From assembly GCF_023053635.1 (NCBI RefSeq), contig NC_086177.1:97436001-97500000 (forward strand): a stretch of DNA of 64,000 nucleotides, written 5' to 3'. The stretch is from Elgaria multicarinata webbii (taxonomy: Eukaryota; Chordata; Lepidosauria; Squamata; Anguidae). Positions 45,612 to 57,952 of this stretch are shown in pieces; position 1 is the first letter of the stretch; the number at the start of each line of letters is the position of its first letter. The position numbers and the translations under genes were made by a program. The notes below the pieces were generated by a model. That model was not told the DNA's origin. It saw only the letters and a list, made by a program, of their open reading frames with translations, and made no database searches.

Positions 45612-45900
45612 GAGCAGCCACAGCTCAGTAGCACAGAGCACATGCTTTGCGTGGAGAAGGTCCCAGCTGCAATCTCTGATATCTTTGGCTAAAAGGGGAT
45701 TAGGTAGCTAGCAGGTGATGGGGAAAGATCTCTGCCTGAGACAAGGATGGGGAACCTGCATGCCAGATCTGGCCTGTGAAGGTCTAGTCCAGCCCACAAG
45801 CCCCTTCTCTCCAGTTGTCTTCGGAGAGCCACTGCCTGGCAGAGCAGATAATACTGGGCTGGATAGACAGCCTGGAAGAAAGCAATTTCCTATATTCCCA
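45612..45900 (+). mobile_element. tRNA-derived SINE, second family, with insertion
   Basis: GAGCACATGCTTTGCGTGGA and GAAGGTCCCAGCTGCAATC match 28897-29100. The body is interrupted at about 45742-45820 by a foldback-like piece (GGATGGGGAACCTGCATGCC) and resumes at GAGAGCCACTGCCTGGCAGA. Confidence 0.6.
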
Positions 45901-45981
45901 CAGGAAGCACTGACAGGTAGGTAGCACAAAGCTTATGACTCTTTATTCCCGCTGGCATGAAAAAGTTATTGAAGTCATTAG

Positions 45982-46099
45982 CTTCTCCCAACCTTGGGTC
46001 TCCAGAAATTGTTGGACTGCATTTCTCATGATCTTCAGCCAGTGATGATGGGCATTGTACTCTGACAACACCCGAGGACCCAAAGTTGGGAACAGCTGG
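45982..46099. mobile_element. Foldback MITE
   Basis: CTCCCAACCTTGGGTCTCCA mirrors CCCAAAGTTGGGAACAGC, with AAATTGTTGGACTGCATTTC inside. Worn. Confidence 0.5.
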
Positions 46100-49000
46100 T
46101 TTAGGGTCATCCCTCCCTATGTTCACACATTACCAGAAAGAAAGGGGGGGAAGACACCTGTACTTTCTCTGTGCTACACTGTAATTGGAGCGGTCAGATT
46201 ATGAGAATGAATGTTTCCAGTACTTTAAAAAAGAAAAGAGCTAGGTAAAAGAGAGAATTTCATTTGGCGGGTTTTCAGACCCTGCATGCCAAAAACTGCA
46301 CTCGCCAACCAAAATTCCCTCTTCCATATAGCTAAGAAAGTTACACGTTCTCTGTGCAGCTTTGCATCTGGTCACGTTTGCTGCAATAATCGGTTTGTAA
46401 TTGCTTTGCGACAAGAAAATCCCAGTCCTCCAACCAAGGTAAACTGGTTAGAGAGAGATTGCTTATATAGGATCGTATAGTTTGTATAATATAGTTTGGT
46501 TTTCAAATAATTTGAATTCCCCCCTCCTAAGGGAATGGTTCCGGGTACCAGGGAACAATAATGAAATAGGTGGGGCATGAGCTGATGACCCCCCACCCTC
46601 CTGGGGGAGTGTACACTATAGCAAGCCAAGCTTCTTCCTGGCTTCTGCAATTTCACCTGTTATCGGACATATATTTTGCAAGCTTTTTGGAGCTGTATGG
46701 ACTATGAATGAATGTTTTAAAGATTATTATTAATTTATACAGTGCATTTCAAAGGCATAGTTCTCTTTGTAACCCTTTTTAAAAGCCCTGAAAAGTAAGG
46801 CAGCGTTCTTACAAGGGGGGGGGCTGTAGCAGAGAGAGAGAGAGAGTAACAACTTGCCTTAGACTGCCGGATAGACAAAGGTTAGGCGTACCTAGTCCCA
46901 GGGATGGTGTCAAGGGTAGACATGGTTAGGCACCTGTCAAGGGCCCACACTTCAGTAGGGGCTCACTGACCAGAGCCCCCTGGAGTTACCCCTCTATACC
47001 AGTGCAGTCTGCTTGTTTGCCTGCCTCTCGCTCTGGCCCAGACCGTGGTGGTGGTGAGAAGGAGGAGTAACAGATGCCAGTGTCTGCTTGCTCACTGGTT
47101 CTCCGTTCTGCCTTTCAAGTGAGGAAGTGGTAAAAATGATGGGAAAGAGGATGAGGAGCGATAACTAAGTGGGAAGGTAGACTTTCTGAGAGCGTCTTGT
47201 TCAAGGGCCCTCCAAAACCTGGAACCAGCCTTCCCAAAGCCTAACTCTGAGTAACAGGCTTGGGCGCACCTGATTCTGTATTGCATAAAGCTATTAGTGA
47301 GAAGACAATGGTAAGTTTTTCTCCCTAGCATCACACTAGAATGCAGCTGCCAGTAGATTCAAGCCGGACAAAAGAAAGCACTTCTTCACCCAATGCTTTT
47401 AAAGGGGCTTAGACTTGTTATAAGTACGATAACTCTATTAGCAGCTAATTAGGATATCAGTGTAGAACCTCCATATTCAGCAGCAGTATGCCCCTGGCTA
47501 CCCGTTGCTGAGAAGCAACAGCGGAAGAGGGCTGTTGCCTCCATGCCTCACTTGTGGGCTGTTTGGTGTCATCTGTTTGGCCAATGTATGAAACAGGATG
47601 CTGGACTAGATGGACTTTTTGGTTGGACCCACCACGGGGTGGCCATGTGACCTACATTACAATGGACAGTCCTCTATTTGAAGGGCTGTCAGATGACAGT
47701 CCTCTGTTTGAATACATCCTCTCTTTCATGGGTTGAGAACCTTCTGCGGGGCCAAATCTTGCCCTCTTAGGGTCCCAATCCAGCCTTTGGAGGTTCCTCA
47801 GATACCTGCTCCCCTGGCTTCACTCCCTTTCCCCGACCACTGATCGTTTCCTGGTTTCCTGGCTTCTGTGCAATTTTGCCCCCATTCTAAAAGGTTGAAA
47901 TGCCTCTCCTAAGGCCTGGTTACTGGGAGTAAGAGCTTTACACTGCAATTCCACCCCACCCACCCCCATGCTCTTTGCTTTCAACCCCAACCTCCACTGG
48001 AATATGGACCCTGAGAGCTTCTCCAAAATTGAGTTCAGCCCTTGGGCTAAAAGAAGTTCCTGCTCTGTTTGAAGGCCTGAGTGGCCCAATTCTGGTATAA
48101 AGACAAAGTGCCATAACAACAGAGTGAGCAAGAAGGAACAGAGGTGACCTGGTCACGGCCTTTCCCATTATGACGAGATACATTGTTTTTATATATAAGT
48201 TATAGTAATTCTTTCAAAATTTGTATCCATATCTATCAATTAGCTTATGCAAATTGGTACCCTCTTTTGGAGGTATGTTAAGCGACCACCCTAATCCAAC
48301 AGGGCTCTTCTTACGTTCTTACGAGTTTCTGACTGAGGTGAGATTTGAACTGAGGACTTGCTGTTTCATAGCCTTGGCGAAGCCAATACCCGGTTCTCTG
48401 TGTGAAAGAATGTGTGGGTGAAAGTACATCCGGAAGGAATACACACATAATGATAACCCCCAACAAAATTGCGGGTGTAGTAAGAGAGGTTGAAATCTAA
48501 ACTTTATTGTAAACATGACCTGTCAGCCTGTCAGCACACTTGCGGAAGTGGTATCTGTTATGTTCAGAACAGGTAGAGGAGATTGAATTTTCTGTTGGCT
48601 ACGAGCCACCCCTACTTAAAGAGTAAGCAAATATTTACAGACTGAAAAAGTCGCAGAAATTTTGATGGCCTGCTGTCTATTTAGCAACCGTGTTTGCTAC
48701 ACAGCTCTTTTCCTGAGCAAATTTTAAGTGGTAGAAAGAGTTAGCTGGTCTGACTCGTCTACAGCTTTCGTTTGGGGAATACATTTTCCCTGAGGCCAGG
48801 GCCAGCCTGAGACATTTTACTGCCTGAGGCAAAGGACAAGATGGTGCCCCCTCCATTCCATGTACAGAAGTTAATCTTACTTCAGTGCTGGCAACAGGTC
48901 AGTGTTGTCCTCTGCACCTGAGGCCATCAGGCTAGCTTACAGGGTGAAGACAGGCCATGCGGCCACACACAGCTCTATTCTCCAAGAGGGGAATGGCCGA

Positions 49001-51000
49001 ATGGCTGCCAATGTTGCCAACTGGTATCTGCCGCCTGAGGCAGTTGCCTCTTTCTGCTTTATGGTAGAGCCAGCCTTGCCTGAGATTTGAAGACTAGTAA
49101 TGCAGGAGTGAAGGTTGCCTTCCATTGTGGCTTGTTTGCTTCAGATATCAGCAGCTGTTTGCCCTGAAGGTACCATTGTGAGGCATGTCTGCTTTTTTCT
49201 TGTGGAACTTGGCTGTTTCATATGAGATATTTGCAGGGGGCTGTGGCTCATGGGTTCATGGGTGGATGATCCTGCTTTGCAAAGGCGGGTGGGGAGGGTT
49301 GGGCCAAATGCCCTTTTGATCTTTTCAGTTTCTGCAACTTATGACCTCTCTTAATCCCTATCAGTAAACAAAGAAACGCATGGTTTTCCCAGACCCACCT
49401 AGGGCTATTTCATATGTTATCTGATGGCAAATGCATGTTTTCCATTCCTTCTTGGCTGATCAGTCCTCTTTGGATCATATACACGTTGGAAACACATTTG
49501 TCTTGGATGCACATTACATTTTTGGTATACCATAAGGCGCTTTCCCCCAACGTGGTCCCCTCCAGATACTTTGGACTACATCAACCCCCACCAGCATGGC
49601 CATAAGGCACCTAGGCTTTCAAAATGGGGACTCTGGCAATCAGACCAGACTGCTAGCCTTCTCTTCACCTGCTCTTAAGTGCCCCCAGTGCAGGTGGCCA
49701 AAGGATGGTAGTGTAGCTTCTAGTTCAGCAGTGTCAAACTCCTCTAGGCTCAGTATTTACAGGTTTTCTCAGAAGTGTTCAGAGAAGACTTTCTGACTGT
49801 TCTCTCCCAGTTGGTGCAGATGTGCTGATAGTGCTGCTGCACACATACAATTTCTTTGGAAATTGTACTTTGCAGCATCACTCATAGCTGAGAGTTGCTA
49901 GGAAGTGTAACAAGCATTCCCAGAAGACCAGACAAACATGGAAACAAGACAGGGTTTTGGTTTTGGAAAGAAGATAGCAACCACGTAACATGTTTGCAAG
50001 TAACAACAGAGAAAAAGACAAGTTATTCACCAAATAAAAGACTCCTCAACTGTGTGACCCGGCTGTGTTCTTCACAGAGCTTCGTTGGGAGTAAGATATT
50101 AACATTAAAAGAATTCCTGTGCATGCGCCTACAAAGCAATGAGCTTTGTGGTTCAACAAGTTTCAATGGGAATGGGGAAACTATAGGAGGCTAATATTAG
50201 AGAATGTTTGTTTGCATATGTTCCTTCAAAGCAGCCATAGAGTATGTGTGTGTAGAACCTTGCTTCACATTCCGAGCCAGAGAAGAATTGAAGAGCTGAA
50301 ATGGTGCTTGACTCAGAAGACATTCGAGTGTTGTGTGCTTGAGGCATTTGTATTACAAACTGGGTAATTATACATTTTGGTAACATGTATAAGGCTGCAT
50401 CTGAGGGTTTCATCCAGTCTCCAGTTCTGCCTTGGTTCTTCAGTAGGACCAATTCGTTGCTTGAGTGAAAGAGGAATTCTCACTGGCAATACCCTCTGAT
50501 CTGCTTAGACCTGCTATGCACGTCTTAAGTAACTTAATTTGTTTATTTTATTATTTATTTTATTTGTGCCTTGCCTTTCTATGAAGAAAAATCACACTCA
50601 AGGCATGTGAAGTGGCTGTCAGATTGAACTAGGCATGATATTAAATGAGTCTCTAAATACTGTGATTTTCTTTTTAATTAAAAGCAGCTATTGTGGGCGC
50701 TGGATAATTCTGATTAGGTGCACGGCTTGGGAGAGGGTGTTAACCACTTTCTGCTGCACTGTTTTTTCTGGTGAAAATACCTCCACACGTTGCACTATCT
50801 ACTATTTTCTGCTATTACCAGCTTCAGGAACAAATAGCAGTATCAGTAGTGGATTTTCAGTGAGACAGTGGTGAGTATGTGTGTGGGGAAAGGGGTGGGA
50901 GGCTGAAAGAAAGGCCTCACCCTCCACCCATGGATGGGTAAGAAACTTGTTGGGTTCACATTTCAATGGAAAAACACCCAATTCGCAGCTGTCAAGATTA
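46100..51000. other. DEPTOR intron, mostly old repeats
   Basis: No exon recognised. Contains a SINE-like GGACTAGATGG piece at 47460-47640, the unnamed repeat at 48130-48330 shared with 7735-8000, a foldback half at 49545-49600 and a LINE tail near 50530-50610. The remaining stretches show nothing I can name. Confidence 0.5.
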
Positions 51001-51051
51001 AACACGGAATGGACCATATCTTGCTGTTGAAATCTGTACATTTCTTGCTCC

Positions 51052-51440
51052 TTGTATAAAGATATTATGAATCATTTTATGGGAGATTTCCTGAGAGCAA
51101 GACCGGGATGGCCCACTGCTAATATTATCTGTGATCTGTTAGCAGAATACAGTAAAGCGATTACAATCAAGGTTGCAACATTTGCTGCAGCAACTCAAAA
51201 AGTCCGTCAAAATTTCCGAAAGAAATCAGGTGTAGATTGCAGAGGGGACCATCTGCTATGATTTCCTGTTATTATTGCTACTGGGGTCTGTATCATTTTT
51301 TCAACAGTATAAATCTCAGCATTTTCTCTCAGTTTGGTTCTTTTAATGAATTCTCTCCCTATGAGTTTGTAAGAATTTTGGCTGTCATAGAGACATCTTG
51401 TTTTATTGTGGTTGTAACAGCCTTTGTGTCATAGACAAAT
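51052..51440 (+). other. Possible LINE C-terminal remnant, unidentified
   Basis: A 69-codon frame at 51052-51261 reads IICDLLAEYSKAITIKVATF and AAATQKVRQNF. It resembles the helical C-terminal tail of some LINE proteins and is followed within 180 bases by an AATAAAATG tail. I cannot name the family, and chance is possible. Confidence 0.3.
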
Positions 51441-51484
51441 AAAATGTAAAAAATATAAATGTATATTTCTGAGGCTTGCAACTA

Positions 51485-51519
<35 letters not shown>

Positions 51520-51990
51520 TGTGTAATCCCGCCAAATTCATGCATTTGAAATGTGCCCACAAAGAATTGTATATTTTAAACATGTACACAAAAACACATT
51601 TGTCTGTGGAAAAAAATCATATTAAGAACGTGTATCTTTCAGGAACATACTGAAATAATGTCTACTTTTTGAAAAACGTACACAGAAATACGCGTGAATT
51701 TCCGTGACGAAAACGAAAAGGCTCACAATCTGTTGTGGACCCAAGTCTAAATGAGCTTGATTGTGGGAAAAATGAGACCATGATGAGATTAGGCCTACCC
51801 ACATACTACCATCTCAATTCAGACTGTATCCCTTCACTCCTAGGGCTTCAGTTATTTTTTTAAGAAGAAGGAAAATCCCAATTAAAGGATGCAAAATCGC
51901 ATTTAGCATCACATTTAATTTAACTTTCAGTCCGGTTGTTTAAGAACTGGTTTGAGGGGAGGTTTTTTGCCATTCTTTCTGTGTGTGCTT

Positions 51991-52104
51991 TAGGGCGCAA
52001 TCCTATGCATGTTTAGACAGAAAAAAAGCCCTACAACCCCCATCATTCTTCAGCGAGCAATGAACTTTTTCTCTCTCTGTCTAAACATGCGTAGGATTGC
52101 ACCT
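51991..52104. mobile_element. Foldback MITE, best copy of the CAATCCTATGCATG family
   Basis: AGGGCGCAATCCTATGCATG then TTTAGACAGAAAAA mirrors CTGTCTAAACATGCGTAGGA and TTGCACC. The centre has CCTACAACCCCCATCATTC. Relatives at 13305, 23190, 24161, 29296, 33831, 35854, 43095 and 43556. Confidence 0.75.
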
Positions 52105-53240
52105 TTTGTAGCTTTGCTTCTGAGTTGTCCTCTTTCAAATGATTACTGTTCTGTAGAGTTGCTCGCCATTGGTAAAACCCATTGTTTCCTGCAGTATCTG
52201 TAATCGGGTGTAATTTTGTGTTATTTTTGTTTTAAGCTCAGTGTATTATTGCACGGGCTGTTTGATAGTAGGTCAGCAAATGTGTTTAAAAACGGAGGAG
52301 GATAATAGATAGATAGACACACCACATTCCTTGTATACCATGCATGCTTAGTATGGGCAGCTGCTTATATTAGACAAAACCTGTTAATCATGCTGAGTTC
52401 TGCTGTGGCTGCACATGGCCTAGACTATAAGATTTTTTTTTTTTTAAAAAAAAACAAATCAAGCAATTGGCATCCAGGTTCTAATCTACCATCTCTTGGG
52501 TGGTAGAACCATGTCAGGCCCAGTATATCAGTACTTTGCATCCTAGGGCAACTGCTTGGGCTCTAAGTACCCTGGGAGGAGCTCTTTGTCTGGGGAGGTG
52601 TTTCCCCCACCCCCCTGTAATACCATCCCTGACTACTGTGTAAATCAGAACTTAATGATCCACTGTTTTTCCCATTTCCAGGATAGTCTGATACATAACA
52701 CATGGAAAACACATCAAAATTCATTTAGAAATGTGTATTTTGAAAAGAAATACATTTTAAAATAGGTATTTAAATAAATATTTTAATGGTAATTTTCGTG
52801 CAGTTTTTTTTATATATATATATATAAAACACCACAGACTTCAAACAGACTTCTACAGAAATGGGATGGGACAAACTCACAGGTGAACACATGTGAAAGT
52901 AACACGGAGAAGATCTAGACCGATTCACCCACCTAAATACGCTTTGGCATGTGGTAGAGTATATGCTGAAACTTCAAAAAAGTTTTTTAAAACAGCTGCT
53001 TGAGATGATGTACTGAGACAGGTGAACTGATGTATAACTGGGTGAAAGTTAATTTGAACAAGTGTTGCATATTTCAAATGCATACCGTAAGAATGGTATG
53101 GCATACAATGCATCATGACTGGGAAGAGCAGAAGAAGCACATGACTCCTTGGGCGTGTAAAAATTAGCTCCCTAGCTCAGAACAAGGGTTCATCGAGCCC
53201 ACCGATAGGGAATGTGTGGTCTGTAGTTGGGGAGAACCTG

Positions 53241-53980
53241 TAGGGTGACCATATGTAGGGTGACCAACTGTCAGGATTTCCCCGGATTTGTCCTGGTTTT
53301 TGTTCTTTCCATGGTGTCAGGGGAGATTTTCTATAATTTTCAATAATGTCCTGGAATGACACACCTTCCCCTTTAAGGCTGCCATTAGCATGGCAGGAGG
53401 GAATGACATGCTTTCTTGAGGCACATCATTCCCCCACCCCGAGCTCCAATTGAGGTCTTAAAGGGGAAAGTGGGTCATTCATGGACATTATAGAAAAGGC
53501 CCCAATTGGAGTGGATGGTGGTGGTGCAGAATGAAATCCTTTCCCCTCCTCCACTCCAATCGGGTTCTTTAAGGTGGTGGGGGAATAACGTACTTTCTGC
53601 AGGACTCAGAAAGCTGCTTCCCCCCACACACACTAGGTGTCCTCTTTTTTGGTTTCCCAAATATGGTCACCCTACCATATGAAAAGGAGGACAGGGCTCC
53701 TGTATCTTTAACAGTTGTATTGAAAAGAGAAGTTCAGCAGATGTCATTTGCATATATAGAGAACCTGGAGAAATTCCCTCTTCATCACAACAGTTAAAGC
53801 TGCAGGAGCTATACTAGAGTGACCAGATTTAAAAGAGGGCAGGGCACCTGCAGCTTTAACCGATGAAGAGGAAATTTCACCAGGTTATCCATGTGTACAA
53901 AGGACACCTGCTGAACTTCCCTTTTCTATGCAACTGTTAAAGATACAGGAGCCCTGTCCTTTTCATATGGTCACCCTATT
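53241..53980. mobile_element. hAT-like MITE opened by a second hAT-like MITE
   Basis: The outer element is the TAGGGTGACCATATG family of 35157-35474. The inner element at 53256-53673 starts TAGGGTGACCAACTGTCAG and ends in TATGGTCACCCTA. It is flanked by ACCATATG at 53248-53255 and 53674-53681, an exact 8 bp duplication that comes from the outer element itself. Confidence 0.85.
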
Positions 53981-54302
53981 CCAGGAACCCGAACGCAGAA
54001 AAGCATGGGGAGAGGGGGGAAAGGAATGGGGAAGCCAAAATGCATGAAGAAATGGAAAGGAGGAGGAAAGCCCTCTGTAAGAAGCCACTTCAGACCTCCG
54101 CCAGGAAGGGATAAGCGTTGAGGGGAAGCCAATATGGACAGAGTGAGAAAAGCACTCTTAGAGTTCCATCGGGTGAGCATTTTATTGCACGCTCGTTACT
54201 GGACACTCATGGATTTTCACAGGTCCCTCTCACAACGAAGTCTGCCTCCTGCCTCTTCTGGCCTTCTTCGCGCGACAAAAAAACACCCCAGTAAGTCCGA
54301 CT

Positions 54303-54420
54303 TATTTTTTAAGATGGAAGTTGCCGCTATCTCCTGCTGTGTGCAGGAGAAGCAGCGAGATCAAAACAGCCCACTGAATGGGCCACGTGCACGTTGTTTA
54401 CTTCCTCTTTCAAAAGAGAG
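54303..54420. repeat. Unnamed repeat, second copy
   Basis: Partner of 40318-40437: AAGATGGAAGTTGCCGCTAT, then the CTCCTGCTGTGTGCAGGAG and GCCCACTGAATGGGC stem-loops. A LINE tail follows at 54463-54515. Confidence 0.6.
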
Positions 54421-54610
54421 ACAAAGGCACGGGCCTTTGTGGGATGAGTGTCTTTGAGTGATGAGTTTATTTATTTATTTATTTTATTGCATTTCTATAC
54501 TGCCCAATAGCCAAAGCTGATCTGTTCCTTCCTGGCAGTCTGCAGGGTGGTGAGGGGGAGCGAGAGAGAAAGGGGTTGGTAGAAAAAGAGAGAAAGAGAA
54601 GAGGTTGGCA

Positions 54611-54954
54611 GAATCAGTGTGGTGTAGTGGTTCGAGTGTTGGATTGGGACTCAGGAGGTCAAGGTTCAAGTCCCCACTCAGCCATGAAGCTCACTAGGGC
54701 CATAGCTAGACCTAAGGTTTATCCCTGGATCATCCAGGGGTCAAACCTGTTCATCTAGGTGACACACAGGGGATCCAGTGCTCAGGCAGGGGTGAACCCT
54801 GGATGATGCCAGGATAAACCTTAGGTCTAGCTGTGGCCTAGGTGACTTTGGGCCAGCTTAATTTACCTCACAAGGTTGTTGTGAGGATAAAATGTATGCT
54901 GCCTTGAGATCCTTGGAGGAAAAAGGCTGGGATATAAATGTAATAAATAAATAA
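54611..54954 (+). mobile_element. Sauria-type SINE carrying a MITE
   Basis: Head CAGTGTGGTGTAGTGGTTCG, B box AGGTTCAAGTCC, core CAGCCATGAAGCTCACT, then after the insertion GGTGACTTTGGGCCAGC and the 3' end GGGATATAAATGTAATAAAT. It is split at 54699-54837. Confidence 0.85.
54699..54837. mobile_element. Palindromic MITE, 139 bp, inside the SINE
   Basis: GCCATAGCTAGACCTAAGGT and onward mirrors AAACCTTAGGTCTAGCTGTG and GC. CTAGG is present at both sides (54694-54698 and 54838-54842); the true duplication may be 3-5 bp. Confidence 0.8.
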
Positions 54955-54959
54955 CCTCC

Positions 54960-56740
54960 CCCAATTTTGGCTCTTGCTCTGCCCACTGCCAGCATACGAC
55001 TCTTGACAAAAAAAACGTATTCAAGGTTCCCCCACCCCAGTCTAATCAAGGATCCTGTTTCAAATAGCAGCCAGAAAGCCAGACATTTCTAAGAGTTCAC
55101 AAGTTGGTCATGGAAGTCATGGCTGTCTTCTTCTTTCTCTCCATCATTTTGTAGTTAGCACAGGTCTGCCTTTGCAAATCGAGGTTTGGAAATCTGGCCA
55201 AGGTGATGGCTGACGTTAGCAAATACTGAGACCAAGGATGTTTCCGGAAGAGCCATTTTTGTGCAATTCCCTTGCCTCATTAATGAAATTTTACCAGGAC
55301 GGTGGGGTCCAGGTGATGCCATCTTCCACTTGCAAACCACCTATGTTTTCCCATCAGTTCGTCCATCTTGTTTCTTACCGCAGATAATCCATTAAGGAGG
55401 AAAAGACAGTATAGCTGCACAAGGCCTTTTGTTTGGTAGCACTAAGAGCTGTCTGTCCAGGTGCCAGCAATTTGTGGCCTTCCAGATGTTTTGGCCTACA
55501 ACCCCCATTAATCCTAGCCAGCAATAACCAATGGTGAGGGATGAGTTGGAGCTAAAACATCTGAGGGGCTACAAGCTGACCACCCCTGGTCTAGAAGCAC
55601 CCCAAGTCAACATTAAAAAAATTTCTGACTACATGATTCTCACCAGCAACAAATTATTCCTGAGTGCCAACACAACATGTGTAAATTGTGTTCCTTTTTT
55701 AAACGAACCACACACTTACATTATATTCAGCACTAGTATCATTGGACTTGCTCTGAGCTTGTTCTGCAGAACCAACAGATAGGTTGGCCGCTGATGCATC
55801 ACCAAAAGAACGGACGAAAGAGGACACCAATTTGTATATACTAATTTATATGTGTAGGTGCAAATTTAGAAATAATTACTGTGATTTAATGCATCACTCA
55901 CCAGGGGACCTGTGTGCCAGTTTATTGTCCAGGTGCTAACAGTTGATAGGCGACTTCCAGGCCCCCTACCTGCTCTCTCGTGTTACGGTTCTTCATCTTT
56001 AACCTGGACTTTGACAGCACAGCCCTTCAAATAGAGAACTGTCCTCTGTTGGCCCTTCCAATAAAGGACTGACCCCTGTTTAGTAGGACACATGGCTACC
56101 CCATCTAATGTGGCAATTAAAGCTACAGCCCTAAACACACTTTTGGAGTAAGCTCATTAAACATGGTGGGGCTTCCAAGTAAACTTGTGCCGAATTGCAG
56201 TGTAAGACTCTAACCTTGTTTTGTTTTTGTGAGGGTTGGAAAAGAGGAAGATGGGAAGAAGAGAACATGAGGAAGTGTTAAACTTTCAAAGGCCAACCAC
56301 TCAAAAGTATTAATCATTAATGTAGATTTTTATATCGCAGTCAATAAGTCTTCAGGATCCTGGAGCAGTCCCATAAATTTCAACAAGGCATCACTAACAT
56401 CCTGGAAATTACAGGGGACACTGTAGTGTCCCCTGTGTTATAGGCGATCAGTAAAAAGAGCATTCCACCATGTTACCCTGTAAATTGGGGGGTGGGTCAT
56501 TCTAGCGTTCATAAAATGGAAAATGTTTCACCAATCTTTCTGAAAATACGACCTGCCAGAAAGAAATGCTGGTTTTACATACCCTGGCAATTTCAAGAAG
56601 TTTGGTGAAATATTGAAGGGGTGGTGGCAGTTGAAAGGACGAAAGTAAAAAAATCCTCTCTGACTCAAAAGTGAAACTGAAAACTGGGGTTGGCGACTTT
56701 TTTTTTGCGCAGGGAAAGCTCCGAATTGGGACCCTTACCC
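54960..56740. other. DEPTOR intron, little recognised
   Basis: One worn foldback at about 55480-55590 (CCTTCCAGATGTTTTGGCCT with a mirrored AACATCTGAGGGGC). Otherwise I see no gene or named repeat. Confidence 0.5.
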
Positions 56741-56874
56741 TCCAATCCATTGGTGGGATCGTGTTCCCCAGTCCATCTCGTTGATGGAATGGCCTTTCTT
56801 TTTTTAAAATTCCCTTCCATTGAATTTTAATAATAAAAAAATTGCCCCATTAAAGTCAATGGAGGCCTCATAAC

Positions 56875-57400
56875 ACATCGCATGCGCAGTAGCGGCGCTC
56901 TCCCCCCCTCCCTCCTGTCTTGAGGGCTATCCGGAGTAGGAGCCAGCCCGGGGGCTCGCTGCCCAGTCCAGGATACACAAAATGTGGCTGCTGCCGCTGC
57001 CCCTCCTTCCCTGTCAGCGCGACCCGGCAATTGCCCCAAGATGGCAGCGCAGGCCTTGCAGCAGCAGCAGCCTAGCAACACCTGAGAAGCCCCGGCCGGC
57101 TGGGGAGTGGAAGGGGGAGCCGGGCGGAAGCGGAGCAGCAGGACCGGAGGCAGAGCCAGAGCAGCAGCAACCCAACAACGACCAGACGGAGCAGCAGCAG
57201 CAGCAGCAGCAGCAACCCAACGACAACAACACAAACGGCTGCCCCGCCTCCTCACGGCTGCTCTCCCGGGGAAACAGGCTCCCATGCAGGGCCTCGGCAC
57301 GAGGGAGCACAAGGGAGAGAGATCAGCGCGCCACGAGGTCTCCAGGGTGCTTACTTTAAAGAAAGTTCTCCTCGGGTGAGTGCCTGGATCCAGCTCACCT
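56875..57400 (+). promoter_or_regulatory. Intronic CpG-rich block with CAG repeats and a donor
   Basis: Begins with NRF1-type GCATGCGCAGT at 56881, has AAGATGGCAGCG at about 57038 (YY1-like), CAG repeats near 57058 and 57190-57213, and ends CTCGG/GTGAGT with a donor after 57375. It lies in DEPTOR intron 1 on the same strand. It may be an alternative first exon of DEPTOR or of a non-coding transcript. Long open frames exist in several frames because of the triplet repeats, so coding is not supported. Confidence 0.5.
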
Positions 57401-57952
57401 CCTGGCCCTTCTCGTGTTTGGAAGAAGAAAGTCCTACAACTCCCAGCATCTCCAAGCCTTAGACTGGTCTAGCAGCTCCCTGGGAGTTGCAGGGCTTTTT
57501 CCCCTTGCCGAGCAAACCTGCTGCTGCTGCTTGTTGTTGTTGTTGCTGCCGCCTCCTGCAATCCTGGGGCTGCAATCCTGGGCATGCCTCTCTGGAAAAA
57601 AGCCTCATACAGACCTGCACAGGATTGCCCTGTTAAAAGTATGGGGAGGGGGGGGGGAGACTGCTTAGGCTTCCTGCTGATTTTAAAACTGGATTCTAGG
57701 TCTACTGCAAATTAGATCCTGGCTTCTCATGTTTTGGACTACAATTCCCATAAGCCCTCACCAACACAGCCAATGAGTTGTAGTCCAAAATATATATTGA
57801 GGGTAAAATCCAAGGTAAATCCTACTTAGAGTAGACCCATTGAAATGAATGGAACTTAACTTGGTCAAAACTTACATAAGTCTTATTCATGTCAATGGGT
57901 CTGCACTACATAGGACTCATGTGGGATTCTACCCTCTGTTGCCTACCACACT

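Noticed and set aside
56827-57312. 161-codon Ala/Cys-rich frame opposite the CAG repeats
   Set aside because: Triplet repeats keep several frames open at once. No conserved motif is seen.
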